Shown: one piece after another, positions 8,270-16,752 of the stretch
How the letters are laid out: the number at the start of each line of letters is the position of its first letter
How positions within the stretch are numbered: the stretch's first letter is position 1
Position numbers and translations under genes: made by a program
NCBI GenBank assembly: GCA_945861635.1
Contig: CAMAWH010000005.1
Location: 100,342-164,341 of the forward strand
Length of the DNA: 64,000 nucleotides
Source: Klebsiella pneumoniae
GTDB lineage: Bacteria > Myxococcota_A > UBA796 > SXON01
Reading direction: 5' to 3'
The notes under the pieces: model-generated
The model's database searches: none
The model's input: the letters and a program-made list of their open reading frames with translations, nothing else
Told to the model about the DNA's origin: nothing

Positions 8270-9544
8270 GTGCCTCGACTTCTGCAACTGGTCCACGGCT
8301 ACCCGCCGGACGAAAACGCTGGTACGGAACGGTATGCGCAGCGCGTCACCGCGGGCCTGCGCGGGCGCGGTTGGGACGTTCAGGTCATCGCCGCTACACG
8401 CAGACTCGGCGCAGCAATGTACACAACGAGTTCCTCGGATGGCGTCACGCGCGTCGTGAACAACGCGCCATTTTCCGGTGTCCGGCGGGCGGAGCGTGAC
8501 GCTGCCGTGGCAGGCGTGATCGAGCGCGAAATCGCTGCATTCCGCCCCGACATCGTGCACGTGCAGCACGCGATGTTTCTCGACACATCGTTTCGGTGCG
8601 ACGTCCCGATGGTTTGGACGATCCACGATGCGTGGGGCTGGTGCGCGGCGGGTGGGAGCCTCGTCCGGGATGACGCGGCGTGTTCGGGGCCCAGCGCCGC
8701 GTGTGCCCGCTGTGCGTCGGCGTGGTGTCACGACGCACCCGCCGTCGACAGGGCGCTGGACATCGCGGGGATCCTCGGGCGCGTCGTTCCCCCTTCTCGC
8801 ATGCACCGGACGTGGCAGAGCCTGCCTGCGAGCTTCCGCTCCCTCGCGACGAGGCCAGGCCGCCCGGTGACACAGAGCCAGGTCGATGCGCGCCACCGCG
8901 CGCTGCGCGAATTTGCCGGCCGTTGTGCCGCCGTCGTGTCACCGAGCCGATGGTACGCCGCAGAGGCAGAGCGGCACGGACTCGGAAAACCATGGCTACT
9001 TCCTCATGGTGTGGAGATTCCGACCGCGCGCCGCGTTCGGGAAACGAACGCCCCGCTGATTTTTCTTGGCACCATCGCCCGACAGAAGGGACCGGACCTC
9101 GTCCGGGCGGCGCATGCGCGCTCGGGCGTGCGGGTGGAGCTACGGGTTTACGGCCCGCCGGGTCCTGATCCCGCCTACGTTCTGGGCGTTCCAAACGAGG
9201 GCCCGTGTCCCGACGTGGCAGAAACGTTGGCCGGTGCAAGGGCGCTCGTGATGGGGTCGATCTGGCCGGAGAACGCCCCGCTCGTGATTCTTGAGGCTCG
9301 GGCGGCCGGGTGTCCAGTCATCGCACCGAAAATCGGTGGTATTCCGGAGATTTTAGAGGACGGCGTGGACGGTCTGCTCTACCCACCCGGCGACGTCGAC
9401 GCCCTGTCGACCTGCATGAAACGGCTCGCGAGTCGCGAGTTCTCTCCCCGGGTACCGCCTTCGTTCAACGCACACCTCGACGCGCTGCAAGCGATCTACG
9501 CGCCGTTGCTTCCACCGTTTACAACGCCAAATCACGGTCGATGA
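8270..9544 (+). CDS. GT4-family glycosyltransferase
   Basis: A 424-residue GT-B fold glycosyltransferase. The N-terminus has the acceptor-domain signature LLQLVHGYPPDENAGTERYA. The C-terminal donor half carries FLGTIARQKGPDL, then the GT4 sugar-nucleotide motif WPENAPLVILEARAAGCPV. A Cys cluster follows the TIHDAWGWC strand (CSGPSAACARC), as in some GT4 enzymes, and may bind zinc. It is cytosolic and should transfer a sugar to a cell-surface glycan or lipid-linked intermediate; donor and acceptor cannot be read from sequence. It starts with GTG and is divergent from the sigma-54 regulator. Its stop overlaps an ATG (ATGA, 9541-9544) of a doubtful 55-codon frame. Confidence 0.85.
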   Translation: MPRLLQLVHGYPPDENAGTERYAQRVTAGLRGRGWDVQVIAATRRLGAAMYTTSSSDGVTRVVNNAPFSGVRRAERDAAVAGVIEREIAAFRPDIVHVQHAMFLDTSFRCDVPMVWTIHDAWGWCAAGGSLVRDDAACSGPSAACARCASAWCHDAPAVDRALDIAGILGRVVPPSRMHRTWQSLPASFRSLATRPGRPVTQSQVDARHRALREFAGRCAAVVSPSRWYAAEAERHGLGKPWLLPHGVEIPTARRVRETNAPLIFLGTIARQKGPDLVRAAHARSGVRVELRVYGPPGPDPAYVLGVPNEGPCPDVAETLAGARALVMGSIWPENAPLVILEARAAGCPVIAPKIGGIPEILEDGVDGLLYPPGDVDALSTCMKRLASREFSPRVPPSFNAHLDALQAIYAPLLPPFTTPNHGR

Positions 9545-9775
9545 GCCCTTCTCAAACGGCACGTTCTCGCCGCAGTGGAAACGACGCGAATCAAGGATTC
9601 GTCGGGAGCCGCAAGGGCGTTGGCAAATATCCGCGCCCACGCTGGGAACGCGCGCACAACGGCCACCACGCCGATGCGCAAACCGTGCCGAAGCGACACC
9701 AAATCTGACGACGCGCCACCCACGCGGCGCGCCCTACCCACGATCAGCGGTAGACTCCCGGCGCCGGGAGGTTGC

Positions 9776-10213
9776 ATGCGCCGCGACGTGGGCAGGGTCA
9801 GCGAGCAACTCGCGGAATGGTTGACACGAATGGAAATCGACGCCGATCGCGGCGACGAGGGCATCACGTTCCTGAAGTTTGGCTCGACGGCCGTGATGAT
9901 CTCCGTTTTTGAGGACGACGGACACGCGTTCGTACGGCTTGCGTCGACGGTACTCGCCGGCGTGACGCCGAAGGTGGAGTTGCTCACGCGCCTCCTTCGG
10001 CTCAACGCTGAGGTGCTCGTTGGAAGTTTTGTCCTGTTCGATGACCACACCTTGGCCTTTACGTCGACGCTCTTGGCAGATGAGTTGGACTATGACGGAT
10101 TCGCGTGGGCGCTGACCTATGTCGCGCGTGTGGGCGATGATAACGACGAAGAACTTCAGGCCTTGGCCGGTGGATTTCGTGTCGAGGACCTGCTCGACGG
10201 GGAGGTCGGCTGA
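9776..10213 (+). CDS. YbjN/T3SC-like small protein
   Basis: A 145-residue acidic alpha/beta protein resembling the YbjN or type III secretion chaperone-like fold (GITFLKFGSTAVMISVFEDD, then VELLTRLLRLNAEVLVGSF and a final acidic helix). The ATG at 9776 is chosen because GGGAGG lies 5-10 bases upstream; the open frame runs further upstream to 9575 but looks non-coding there. Function is unknown. Some YbjN proteins are linked to stress or envelope phenotypes. It sits between two glycosyltransferase genes and shares its stop codon with the CTG start of the second (CTGA), so it is probably co-translated with it. The gap upstream (9545-9775) shows no clear RNA or terminator. Confidence 0.7.
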   Translation: MRRDVGRVSEQLAEWLTRMEIDADRGDEGITFLKFGSTAVMISVFEDDGHAFVRLASTVLAGVTPKVELLTRLLRLNAEVLVGSFVLFDDHTLAFTSTLLADELDYDGFAWALTYVARVGDDNDEELQALAGGFRVEDLLDGEVG

Positions 10214-11358
10214 GCGCGCCACCGCACGCGGGCGAACCCCTGCGTATTCTGCACGTCTCACACGCGTGGGAGCACGGTGGCAGTGCGCTGTACGCAAGTG
10301 GTCTCGTGCGAGCGCAAACCGACGCGGGTCACGACGTGCGCCGGTTTGGCCCGGTGAAACGGCCCGATCGCGGCCTCGGAGGACGAAATCATAGAATTGA
10401 GGCGATGTTTACCGCGGAGCTGGCGGCGCAGGGCGGCACCGATATCGTCCACATCCACCATCTGTCGGGGCTCTCGTTGGGCATCCCGACGATCGCGCAG
10501 GCTGCGGGCGCGCGCGTCGTCCTGACCCTGCACGATCCGTGGCTCCTGTGCGCACGCGGACAGCTCATCGATCGCCTCGGCGACCAATGTGTCGGCCCCG
10601 ATGTTTCCCGATGCGCGCGTTGCGTCGCGGACGCGGTTTGGGCGCCTGTCCCGTTCGCACACCGACTCCCCCCGCGGACCCGGCCGATTCGTCTTCGAAA
10701 CGCGCATGTTTCCACGGCACTGGCGGCGGTCGATCTCCTGCACGCGCCGTCGCGCCACCTGGCGGCACGGTTTTCCGGAGCGGAGGTCATTCCGCTGCCG
10801 CTGCTCCGCGCCGTGCCACCGGCAGGCGATGCAGGCAATGGCCCGCTCCGGTTCTTGTTCCTCGGTGCCCTGATTCCTACCAAGGGGGCGGACATCGCGC
10901 TTGACGCCTTCTCAAGGCTGCCGAAGGGTATTTCTACGCTCACGGTCGCCGGGCCGGTGCTCGCGTACAACGGCTCCACGCGATGGGGGCAGCAGCTTGT
11001 GGCGCGGGCGAGCGTCACGCACGGTGTCCGCTTCGTCGGGAGCGTGGAGCACACGGAGGTGCCAGACCTCCTCGAAGCGTCGGACGTTCTGTTGTTCCCG
11101 AGTCGGTGGATCGAGAACAGTCCCTTTGTCCTACGGGAAGCGACCGCTGCGGGCTTGCGCGTGATCTCGAGCGCGGGCCCGGCGACGGACGAACTCGCCC
11201 CGGCTGCTCGGCGGGTCCATGGGGCCGCTGTGGAAGGGTGGGAGCGGGCAATGCGCGAGGAGGTCGCGGTTGGCAGGGGGCGACTGCTTCCGCGCCCATG
11301 GCCGAGCATGACCGATCACGCGCAAGCGATGGTCGAACGCTACCGCGCCCTGCGATAG
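10210..11358 (+). CDS. GT4-family glycosyltransferase with apparent CTG start
   Basis: A GT-B glycosyltransferase of about 382 residues. The conserved N-terminal motif LRILHVSHAWEHGGSALYA is encoded from 10240, but the first ATG, GTG or TTG in frame is GTG 10306, which would delete it. An in-frame TAA at 10141 closes the frame upstream. The most plausible initiation is CTG 10210, inside a CTGA overlap with the YbjN-like stop and four bases after GGAGG. The rest has LTLHDPWLLC with a Cys cluster (CVGPDVSRCARC), FLGALIPTKGAD and the donor-site SRWIENSPFVLREATAAG. It resembles the glycosyltransferase at 8270 and probably works in the same glycan pathway. Family is firm; the start is inferred. 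Confidence 0.8.
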   Translation: MSAPPHAGEPLRILHVSHAWEHGGSALYASGLVRAQTDAGHDVRRFGPVKRPDRGLGGRNHRIEAMFTAELAAQGGTDIVHIHHLSGLSLGIPTIAQAAGARVVLTLHDPWLLCARGQLIDRLGDQCVGPDVSRCARCVADAVWAPVPFAHRLPPRTRPIRLRNAHVSTALAAVDLLHAPSRHLAARFSGAEVIPLPLLRAVPPAGDAGNGPLRFLFLGALIPTKGADIALDAFSRLPKGISTLTVAGPVLAYNGSTRWGQQLVARASVTHGVRFVGSVEHTEVPDLLEASDVLLFPSRWIENSPFVLREATAAGLRVISSAGPATDELAPAARRVHGAAVEGWERAMREEVAVGRGRLLPRPWPSMTDHAQAMVERYRALR

Positions 11359-11368
11359 GCTCGTCGTC

Positions 11369-12388
11369 ATGCTGTTTCTGCCTATCGCTGCGGCGCTTGC
11401 CCAAGACGCATGCGGAGCGTGCTGCCGCGCCGGCGGGCTCGCGGCCTGTCCGTCCGAATTGCGGGTGTTGTCCGAGGGGTCGCGCGTGGCGCGCGGACCG
11501 ACCGGATGGACAGTCTCGGGCCAGTGGGTCATTCCTTGCGACGGTCAAGCGCGCTACGACGCAGAGGGAACCGTCTCGATTGACCACGAGCCCAGCTACG
11601 GCGAACTCGTCATGTCCGCGCTGAATCCGTTGCAAGTGCACTGTTTCGATCAGGCTTGTGCGCTGCCCGTTGGCACCTGTCTATCCCCGGCCAACGATCA
11701 GGGGGCCATCACGCTCGTCGATTGCGCTGACACCCTGCCCGTCGATGCCCGTGCCATGGCGCGGCCACCGGGACTGAGGCCGGGCCCCGGAGCCCTGGTT
11801 GTCGTCGTGGACGGAAAGCCGCTGGTCGCCGATTTGATGGTGGTCCAGCCCTACGCAGCAACGCCCCTGGCCGCCACCCTCTCCGCGTCGCCCGCACCGC
11901 CGACCCCACCCGTCGGCGCAGGACCGGCACCGCCGAGCTTTCCCGTACCGGGTCAGGCCAGCGCGGGGCAGACTGCCGGGTCCCTCGACCTTCCCGCTGA
12001 CCCACCTGACGTCTGCAAGCCCCCTGGGGACGCCATGCGTGGCGAGGGGCGCCGTCGCGTGGACATGGGGGATGAACGCCGAATGATGAAGGACTCCGCG
12101 GGGGCCGCCCGGGAATACCGGGCCGCACTGACGATGGACACCTGCAACGGCTACGCTTGGCTCGGCCTGGGCGAGGCGGCGGCCCAATTGAGCCGTCCTG
12201 ACGTGGCGATTCGCGCGTTGAAGAACGCGACAAACCTTCTGCCCAAGCACTACGGCGCATGGGTGCTCCTCGGCAAAGCCTACGAGGCCATCGGCCAGCG
12301 CACGATGGCGGGAAATGCGTATTCTGAAGCGCTGAAACTCTCGCCTGGCCTCCCCGATGCGGTCGAGGGCTACGCACGTACCCACTGA
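11369..12388 (+). CDS. Periplasmic TPR protein upstream of tolQ
   Basis: A 339-residue exported protein with a very short signal peptide (MLFLPIAAALAQD, cleavage near ALA/QD). It has a Cys-rich N-terminal part (CGACC and later Cys residues suggesting disulfides), a Pro/Ala-rich linker around residues 170-215 and a C-terminal TPR block of two to three repeats (AWLGLGEAAAQLSRPDVAI, then AWVLLGKAYEAIGQ). It lies 24 bases before tolQ. Canonical Tol operons end with the TPR protein CpoB/YbgF; this protein may fill that place at the front. That role is inference. No ribosome site was clear. Confidence 0.7.
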   Translation: MLFLPIAAALAQDACGACCRAGGLAACPSELRVLSEGSRVARGPTGWTVSGQWVIPCDGQARYDAEGTVSIDHEPSYGELVMSALNPLQVHCFDQACALPVGTCLSPANDQGAITLVDCADTLPVDARAMARPPGLRPGPGALVVVVDGKPLVADLMVVQPYAATPLAATLSASPAPPTPPVGAGPAPPSFPVPGQASAGQTAGSLDLPADPPDVCKPPGDAMRGEGRRRVDMGDERRMMKDSAGAAREYRAALTMDTCNGYAWLGLGEAAAQLSRPDVAIRALKNATNLLPKHYGAWVLLGKAYEAIGQRTMAGNAYSEALKLSPGLPDAVEGYARTH

Positions 12389-12412
12389 AGAAGAACGGGA
12401 TAGACGAGCAGC

Positions 12413-13141
12413 ATGCAATCGGTCCTCACCGTCTACTTGGCTTCCGTGGGCGCAACGGACGGCGCAGATGGTTTCTCGATCCTGTCCCTCGTACTGGAAG
12501 CGGACTTCGTCGTTCAGCTGGTCCTGTTCGCGCTGATCGGCATGTCGATCGCGTGTTGGGCCATCATCCTGAACAAGTGGAACGTCGTGCGCCGCGCCGG
12601 TGTCCAGTCCGCGGACTTCGTGGAGATGTTTTGGAAAGCGCAACGGCTCGATCAGGTCTACGAACGCACGGGCCGGTACCCGCGCGCGCCCGTGGCCGAG
12701 GTATTCAAGGCCGGCTACATCGAGCTTTCGAAGCTGACAAGTGGAGAGGACGCCTCCGGCGCAATGGACCTCGGGTTGAGCGAAAACATCGAGCGTGCAC
12801 TGCGGCGCACGACGAACACGGAACTAGCGCAGCTCGAACGCCGTATCTCGTTCCTCGCGACGACCGGGTCGACCGCGCCGTTTATCGGCCTGTTTGGCAC
12901 GGTTTGGGGAATTCTTCGGGCGTTTCAAAAGATCGGTGCCACCGGCACGGCCAGCATTCAGGTCGTCGGTCCGGACATCGCCCACGCGCTGGTTGCCACG
13001 GCCGTCGGACTGCTCGCGGCGATTCCGGCCGTCATGGCGTACAATTATTTCACGTCGCGAATCCGTACGATTGCGGGAGAAATGGATGCCTTCTCCTCCG
13101 ACTTCCTGAACATCGTGAAACGGCACTACCGCCCGAGGTGA
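12413..13141 (+). CDS. tolQ: TolQ/ExbB proton-channel subunit
   Basis: A 242-residue inner-membrane protein of the MotA/TolQ/ExbB family. The first membrane helix lies at about residues 30-55 ([20 protein letters not shown]), followed by a cytoplasmic loop and two C-terminal helices with the family signature [18 protein letters not shown] and [20 protein letters not shown]. TolQ and TolR use the proton gradient to energise the Tol system, which maintains outer-membrane integrity during constriction. It is followed three bases later by tolR, then by tolA-like and tolB genes, which supports Tol over Exb or Mot. Confidence 0.92.
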   Translation: MQSVLTVYLASVGATDGADGFSILSLVLEADFVVQLVLFALIGMSIACWAIILNKWNVVRRAGVQSADFVEMFWKAQRLDQVYERTGRYPRAPVAEVFKAGYIELSKLTSGEDASGAMDLGLSENIERALRRTTNTELAQLERRISFLATTGSTAPFIGLFGTVWGILRAFQKIGATGTASIQVVGPDIAHALVATAVGLLAAIPAVMAYNYFTSRIRTIAGEMDAFSSDFLNIVKRHYRPR

Positions 13142-13144
13142 GAA

Positions 13145-13576
13145 ATGGGCATGAGCGGACCCTCACGCGGGGGCGGAATGATGTCGGAAATCAACGTGAC
13201 GCCCTTCGTGGACGTCATGCTCGTGCTGCTCATCATCTTCATGGTCACCGCCCCGCTGATGACAACCGGCGTGTCGATCGAACTTCCGCACGCGGAGGCG
13301 CCGCCGCTGACCGGTGCGGACGATCAGCTCGTTATCGGCATTCGAGCTGATGAAACATACACGCTCCACCGAGGCACTGCCGCGGAAAGCGTCGTGACGC
13401 TCGAACAGCTCACCGCGAACCTGACCGAGGAAGGAAAAAATCGGCCGAAGGCGCAGGTGTTCGTATCCGCCGACGGATCGCTGAAATATGAACGCGTGAT
13501 GCAACTGCTCGCGCTCGCGAAATCGTGCGGAATCCCGCAAGTGGGGCTGGTGACGCAGCCGGCAGCCCCCCAATAA
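13145..13576 (+). CDS. tolR: TolR/ExbD family protein
   Basis: A 143-residue protein with the TolR/ExbD pattern. A short cytoplasmic start contains [20 protein letters not shown], in which the Asp of the membrane helix (FVDVMLVLL) is the proton-conducting residue. A periplasmic domain ends with [24 protein letters not shown]. It partners with TolQ. It lies three bases after tolQ and directly abuts the next gene (stop followed at once by ATG), so the cluster is one transcription unit. Length is normal for the family. Confidence 0.92.
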   Translation: MGMSGPSRGGGMMSEINVTPFVDVMLVLLIIFMVTAPLMTTGVSIELPHAEAPPLTGADDQLVIGIRADETYTLHRGTAAESVVTLEQLTANLTEEGKNRPKAQVFVSADGSLKYERVMQLLALAKSCGIPQVGLVTQPAAPQ

Positions 13577-14317
13577 ATGGCGCGCTATCCGGGCCTCTCT
13601 TGGGAGATTCCACTCGCGGGGTTCGGCCACGTTTTTGGCTTCGCCACAATCATACTTGCGCGCTGCGGACACAGCGCGGAGCCCCTCTTCAGGACCGAGG
13701 ATGTGATGGTCGTGTCCATGTCGGGACCCGTTCAGGAAATGTCCCGGATGCCCCAGAAAGCCGAGCGGGCGCCTGATCCGTCACGGGGCAACGACGCTGC
13801 GGCGCCGCCGCCGCCGCCAAACGCCAGTGACATGGCGCTGCAAACACCGGACCAGTTGAGCAAGGGTGATCCCAACGCCGACCGGATTCGCGAGGCGGCC
13901 CTGGACGAAATTAAGCGCGATCAGCTTCTGCGGGAACTCGACGCTCCACAGGGCAAGACCGACCGCGTCCAAACGGGAAATGAAGCCGGCGATGGGGGTC
14001 AGAAGGCAGCTGGGATCAACGATCCGGAGCTACAACGGTGGCAGCGCGAGGCCGAGCCTATCGTTCGGGCCAACTGGCACCCGTTGGTGTCCGTCTGTCA
14101 AGCCAATCGCAACACCGTCGCGCATGTCGCGGTTGACATCGGGCCCGATGGTGTTGTGGACGCCGACAGCGCCCAGTCGGTGGCTACCGGAAACGTTTCT
14201 CTCGACAATGCCGCGTTCCGGGCCGTGACCGGAACCGCCCGCGTCCCCCGCCTGCCACCGCGCTACGCAGAGGGGCTTCGCGTCTCGTTCGAATTCGACT
14301 GCAAGGACTTCCTGTGA
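13577..14317 (+). CDS. tolA: TolA/TonB-like energy-transducing protein
   Basis: A 246-residue protein with a poorly hydrophobic N-terminal anchor (about residues 11-30), a proline- and charge-rich middle (PPPPPN, then an alpha-helical KRDQLLREL segment) and a C-terminal TonB/TolA-like domain. That domain has IVRANWHPLVSV, AHVAVDIGPDGVVDADSAQ and LDNAAFRAV. TolA links the TolQ-TolR motor to TolB and the outer membrane; TonB is the paralogous alternative. Position between tolR and tolB favours TolA. Its middle region is much shorter than the roughly 420-residue enterobacterial TolA. The stop overlaps the GTG start of tolB (GTGA). Confidence 0.78.
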   Translation: MARYPGLSWEIPLAGFGHVFGFATIILARCGHSAEPLFRTEDVMVVSMSGPVQEMSRMPQKAERAPDPSRGNDAAAPPPPPNASDMALQTPDQLSKGDPNADRIREAALDEIKRDQLLRELDAPQGKTDRVQTGNEAGDGGQKAAGINDPELQRWQREAEPIVRANWHPLVSVCQANRNTVAHVAVDIGPDGVVDADSAQSVATGNVSLDNAAFRAVTGTARVPRLPPRYAEGLRVSFEFDCKDFL

Positions 14318-15612
14318 AACGACTCGCCGCTGTGCTGGCCCTCCTGTTCGCGACGCTCACGGTGCTGCCTGCGCTCGCTGACGAACCAACCCTGCTGATT
14401 CGGGTCGGTAAACCTGGCGATCGCGCCGTACCTATCGCGCTCCCCTCCCCCACCGGAGTGGCGAGGCAGGGCGCGGAGTTCTGGGGCATCGTTCGCCGCG
14501 ATCTTGAGCTGTCCGGCTGGTTCAAGATCGTGGACCCCGCCGCTTACGTCGAGCCCGTCGGCGCGGGAATACGTCTCGGGGAGTTCAGCTTTGCCGATTG
14601 GAAGACGCCGGGCGCGGCCGTACTCGCCAAGACATCGCTTGCGATGACTGGAGAAAACCTCCGTACCGAGGTGTGGGTCTACGACGTCGCCGGCGCTTCG
14701 CGCCTCGGTGCGAAGGCATTTTCATCGCCACCCGCAGGCGTTCGCTCGCTCGCTCACCGAGTCGCGGACACCATCATCACCCTGGTGACAGGGCAGCAGA
14801 GCTTCTTCGATACCAAGATCGCCTTTGCCGGAAAGTTTGGAAAAAACAAGGAAATCTACGTCATGGACGCGGATGGCGCAGGCCGCCGGCAGATCACGAA
14901 GAACGCGAGCATCAACCTCAAGCCGCGTTGGAACCACAGCGGAAACGCCCTGTGTTTCACGTCCTACTTCAACGGCAACCCGGACATGTACATCGCGGAC
15001 CTCCTGAAAGGGCAGATCCGTCGCCTCTCCGCGCGCGCCGGAATCAACACCGGCTGCAGTTGGAAACCGGATGGCACCGAACTCGCCCTCACCCTGTCCA
15101 CCGGTGGAGACAGCGAGATTTTCACCATCGATCCGCTTGCTGGTGCACAACTCGCACGACTGACCGCGTCGCCGGGCATCGACGTTTCCCCGACCTGGTC
15201 ACCCGACGGTTCACAGCTGGCGTTCGTATCGGAACGAGGGGGTGGCGCTCAGATCTACGTGATGAACGCCGACGGAACAAACGTGCACCGCGTGACGTTT
15301 TCGGGCGCCTACAACGTCGATCCGAGCTGGTCCCCGACGGGAGAGCGGATAGCGTTTGTGGGCCGAGACGGGAACTTCGACATCTTTACCGTGAAAACCG
15401 ACGGCAGCGGGATGGACCGCGTGACACAGGGCGCAGGGGATAACGAAGACCCGTCGTGGTCCCCCGACGGCCAGTACGTCGCGTTCTCTTCGACACGCAC
15501 CGGCTCGGCGCAGATCTGGCTCGCGTCGGCGGACGGGCGGCATCAGGTCCAGATGTCCTCGGGAGCCGGTGGGTACACGAACCCGAACTGGTCGGGGCAT
15601 TTGAGCTGGTGA
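14314..15612 (+). CDS. tolB: TolB periplasmic beta-propeller
   Basis: A 432-residue protein with a Sec signal (MKRLAAVLALLFATLTVLPALA), a TolB N-terminal domain (IVRRDLELSGWFKIVDP) and a six-bladed propeller with WD40-like repeats such as PTWSPDGSQLAFVSERGG, SWSPTGERIAFVGRDG and SWSPDGQYVAFSSTRTG. TolB binds Pal and TolA in the periplasm. The length is typical. The GTG start overlaps tolA as GTGA, and the stop overlaps the next gene as TGATG. No pal gene follows, which is unusual because pal normally comes straight after tolB. Confidence 0.93.
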   Translation: MKRLAAVLALLFATLTVLPALADEPTLLIRVGKPGDRAVPIALPSPTGVARQGAEFWGIVRRDLELSGWFKIVDPAAYVEPVGAGIRLGEFSFADWKTPGAAVLAKTSLAMTGENLRTEVWVYDVAGASRLGAKAFSSPPAGVRSLAHRVADTIITLVTGQQSFFDTKIAFAGKFGKNKEIYVMDADGAGRRQITKNASINLKPRWNHSGNALCFTSYFNGNPDMYIADLLKGQIRRLSARAGINTGCSWKPDGTELALTLSTGGDSEIFTIDPLAGAQLARLTASPGIDVSPTWSPDGSQLAFVSERGGGAQIYVMNADGTNVHRVTFSGAYNVDPSWSPTGERIAFVGRDGNFDIFTVKTDGSGMDRVTQGAGDNEDPSWSPDGQYVAFSSTRTGSAQIWLASADGRHQVQMSSGAGGYTNPNWSGHLSW

Positions 15613-16505
15613 TGCGCGCTGCCATCGACATCGGAAGCAACTCGGTGCTGTTGCTCGTTATGGACGGAGCGCGCGTGGCACACGACGAGGCTCGCGTCGT
15701 CGGCCTGGGGAGAGGCCTCGGGGAAAAAGGCGTTTTTCGCCCCGACCGCATGGACGCGACGCTCGATGCGCTCCGGAGTTTCGCTGGGACGGCCGCGGCG
15801 ATGGGCGTGGCTCCGGAGTGCGTGCGCGCGCTCGCGACATCCGCCGCGCGCCGCGCACTGAATGCCGCGACGTTTTTCGCGCTTGTCCGGAAAACAACGG
15901 GCCTGCGGGTCGACATCATCTCGGGAGAGGAGGAGGCGCGGCTCACCTACCTCGGAGGCATCGATGGCCTCGAGCTTCCGCAGGCCCCCGTGATGCTGTG
16001 CGATGCCGGGGGTGGCTCGACTGAAATCATCGTTGGGGAAGGGCCGCACATCCGTAGCCGAATCTCATTGGAGATAGGCACCGTCCGGCTGACAGAGAAG
16101 CACATAGGCGTCGGCGCGGTCGATCCGGCTGCCTTTGCGCGGCTCCGCGCCGACGTCGATGCCGCCGTTTCATCCGTCCACCTCGACACGCCGCCGCGGG
16201 CGGTCGTCGCGGTGGCCGGCACCGCGACGACCCTCGCGGCCGCCGAATTGGGTTTGGAGACGTACGATTCGGCGCGCGTGCACGGTGCACGCTTGTCCGC
16301 TGGCGCGCTGCGAAATTGGATAGATCGCCTCCTCGCTTCAACGCCGGAGGAACGACGACGCCTCGTCGCCGCTTCCCCGGAGCGCGCGGACACCGTCCTC
16401 GCCGGGGCGGTCATCCTGCTGCGGGTGCTCGAACTCGGGCGGCGCCAGACGTGGCGAATTTCTGATCGCGGCCTGCGCTACGGCGCGCTGACCAGTGCGT
16501 CGTAG
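15612..16505 (+). CDS. Ppx/GppA-family phosphatase
   Basis: A 297-residue ASKHA-fold protein of the exopolyphosphatase/pppGpp phosphohydrolase family, with phosphate-binding motif 1 AAIDIGSNSVLLLV, the ISGEEEARLTYLG motif and the phosphate-2 loop LCDAGGGSTEII. It lacks the C-terminal HD-like domain of long GppA/Ppx proteins, as is common for the short form. Likely substrates are polyphosphate or guanosine pentaphosphate; sequence alone does not separate them. The ATG at 15612 is chosen because it forms TGATG with the tolB stop; the longer open frame from 15456 only shadows tolB. Translational coupling to tolB is notable. Confidence 0.85.
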   Translation: MRAAIDIGSNSVLLLVMDGARVAHDEARVVGLGRGLGEKGVFRPDRMDATLDALRSFAGTAAAMGVAPECVRALATSAARRALNAATFFALVRKTTGLRVDIISGEEEARLTYLGGIDGLELPQAPVMLCDAGGGSTEIIVGEGPHIRSRISLEIGTVRLTEKHIGVGAVDPAAFARLRADVDAAVSSVHLDTPPRAVVAVAGTATTLAAAELGLETYDSARVHGARLSAGALRNWIDRLLASTPEERRRLVAASPERADTVLAGAVILLRVLELGRRQTWRISDRGLRYGALTSAS

Positions 16506-16752
16506 CCATATCGAGACAATTCGTTGACACGCTACTTCCCAATCGCGCGCGCCGCTGGTAACGTCTACGCACCCGCGTCCTCACGGGCATCGTTCCCACA
16601 TGCATGCCGTACTCGCCAAAACCGCCAGCTGATGTGCCTATCGCCTCGCCAACGCGATCTGTCACAAATTGCTCCCTGTCGTCACGAATGTGCGGTACAC
16701 TACCTTTCTTGACGCCGTCTCCACGCGTCACCTTCTCCACCGGAGTCCTCCG

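Noticed and set aside
9541..9708. A 55-codon frame starting in an ATGA overlap with the first GT4 gene
   Set aside because: The product is basic and low-complexity with no motif, and it ends without coupling to the next gene. Overlap alone is too weak.
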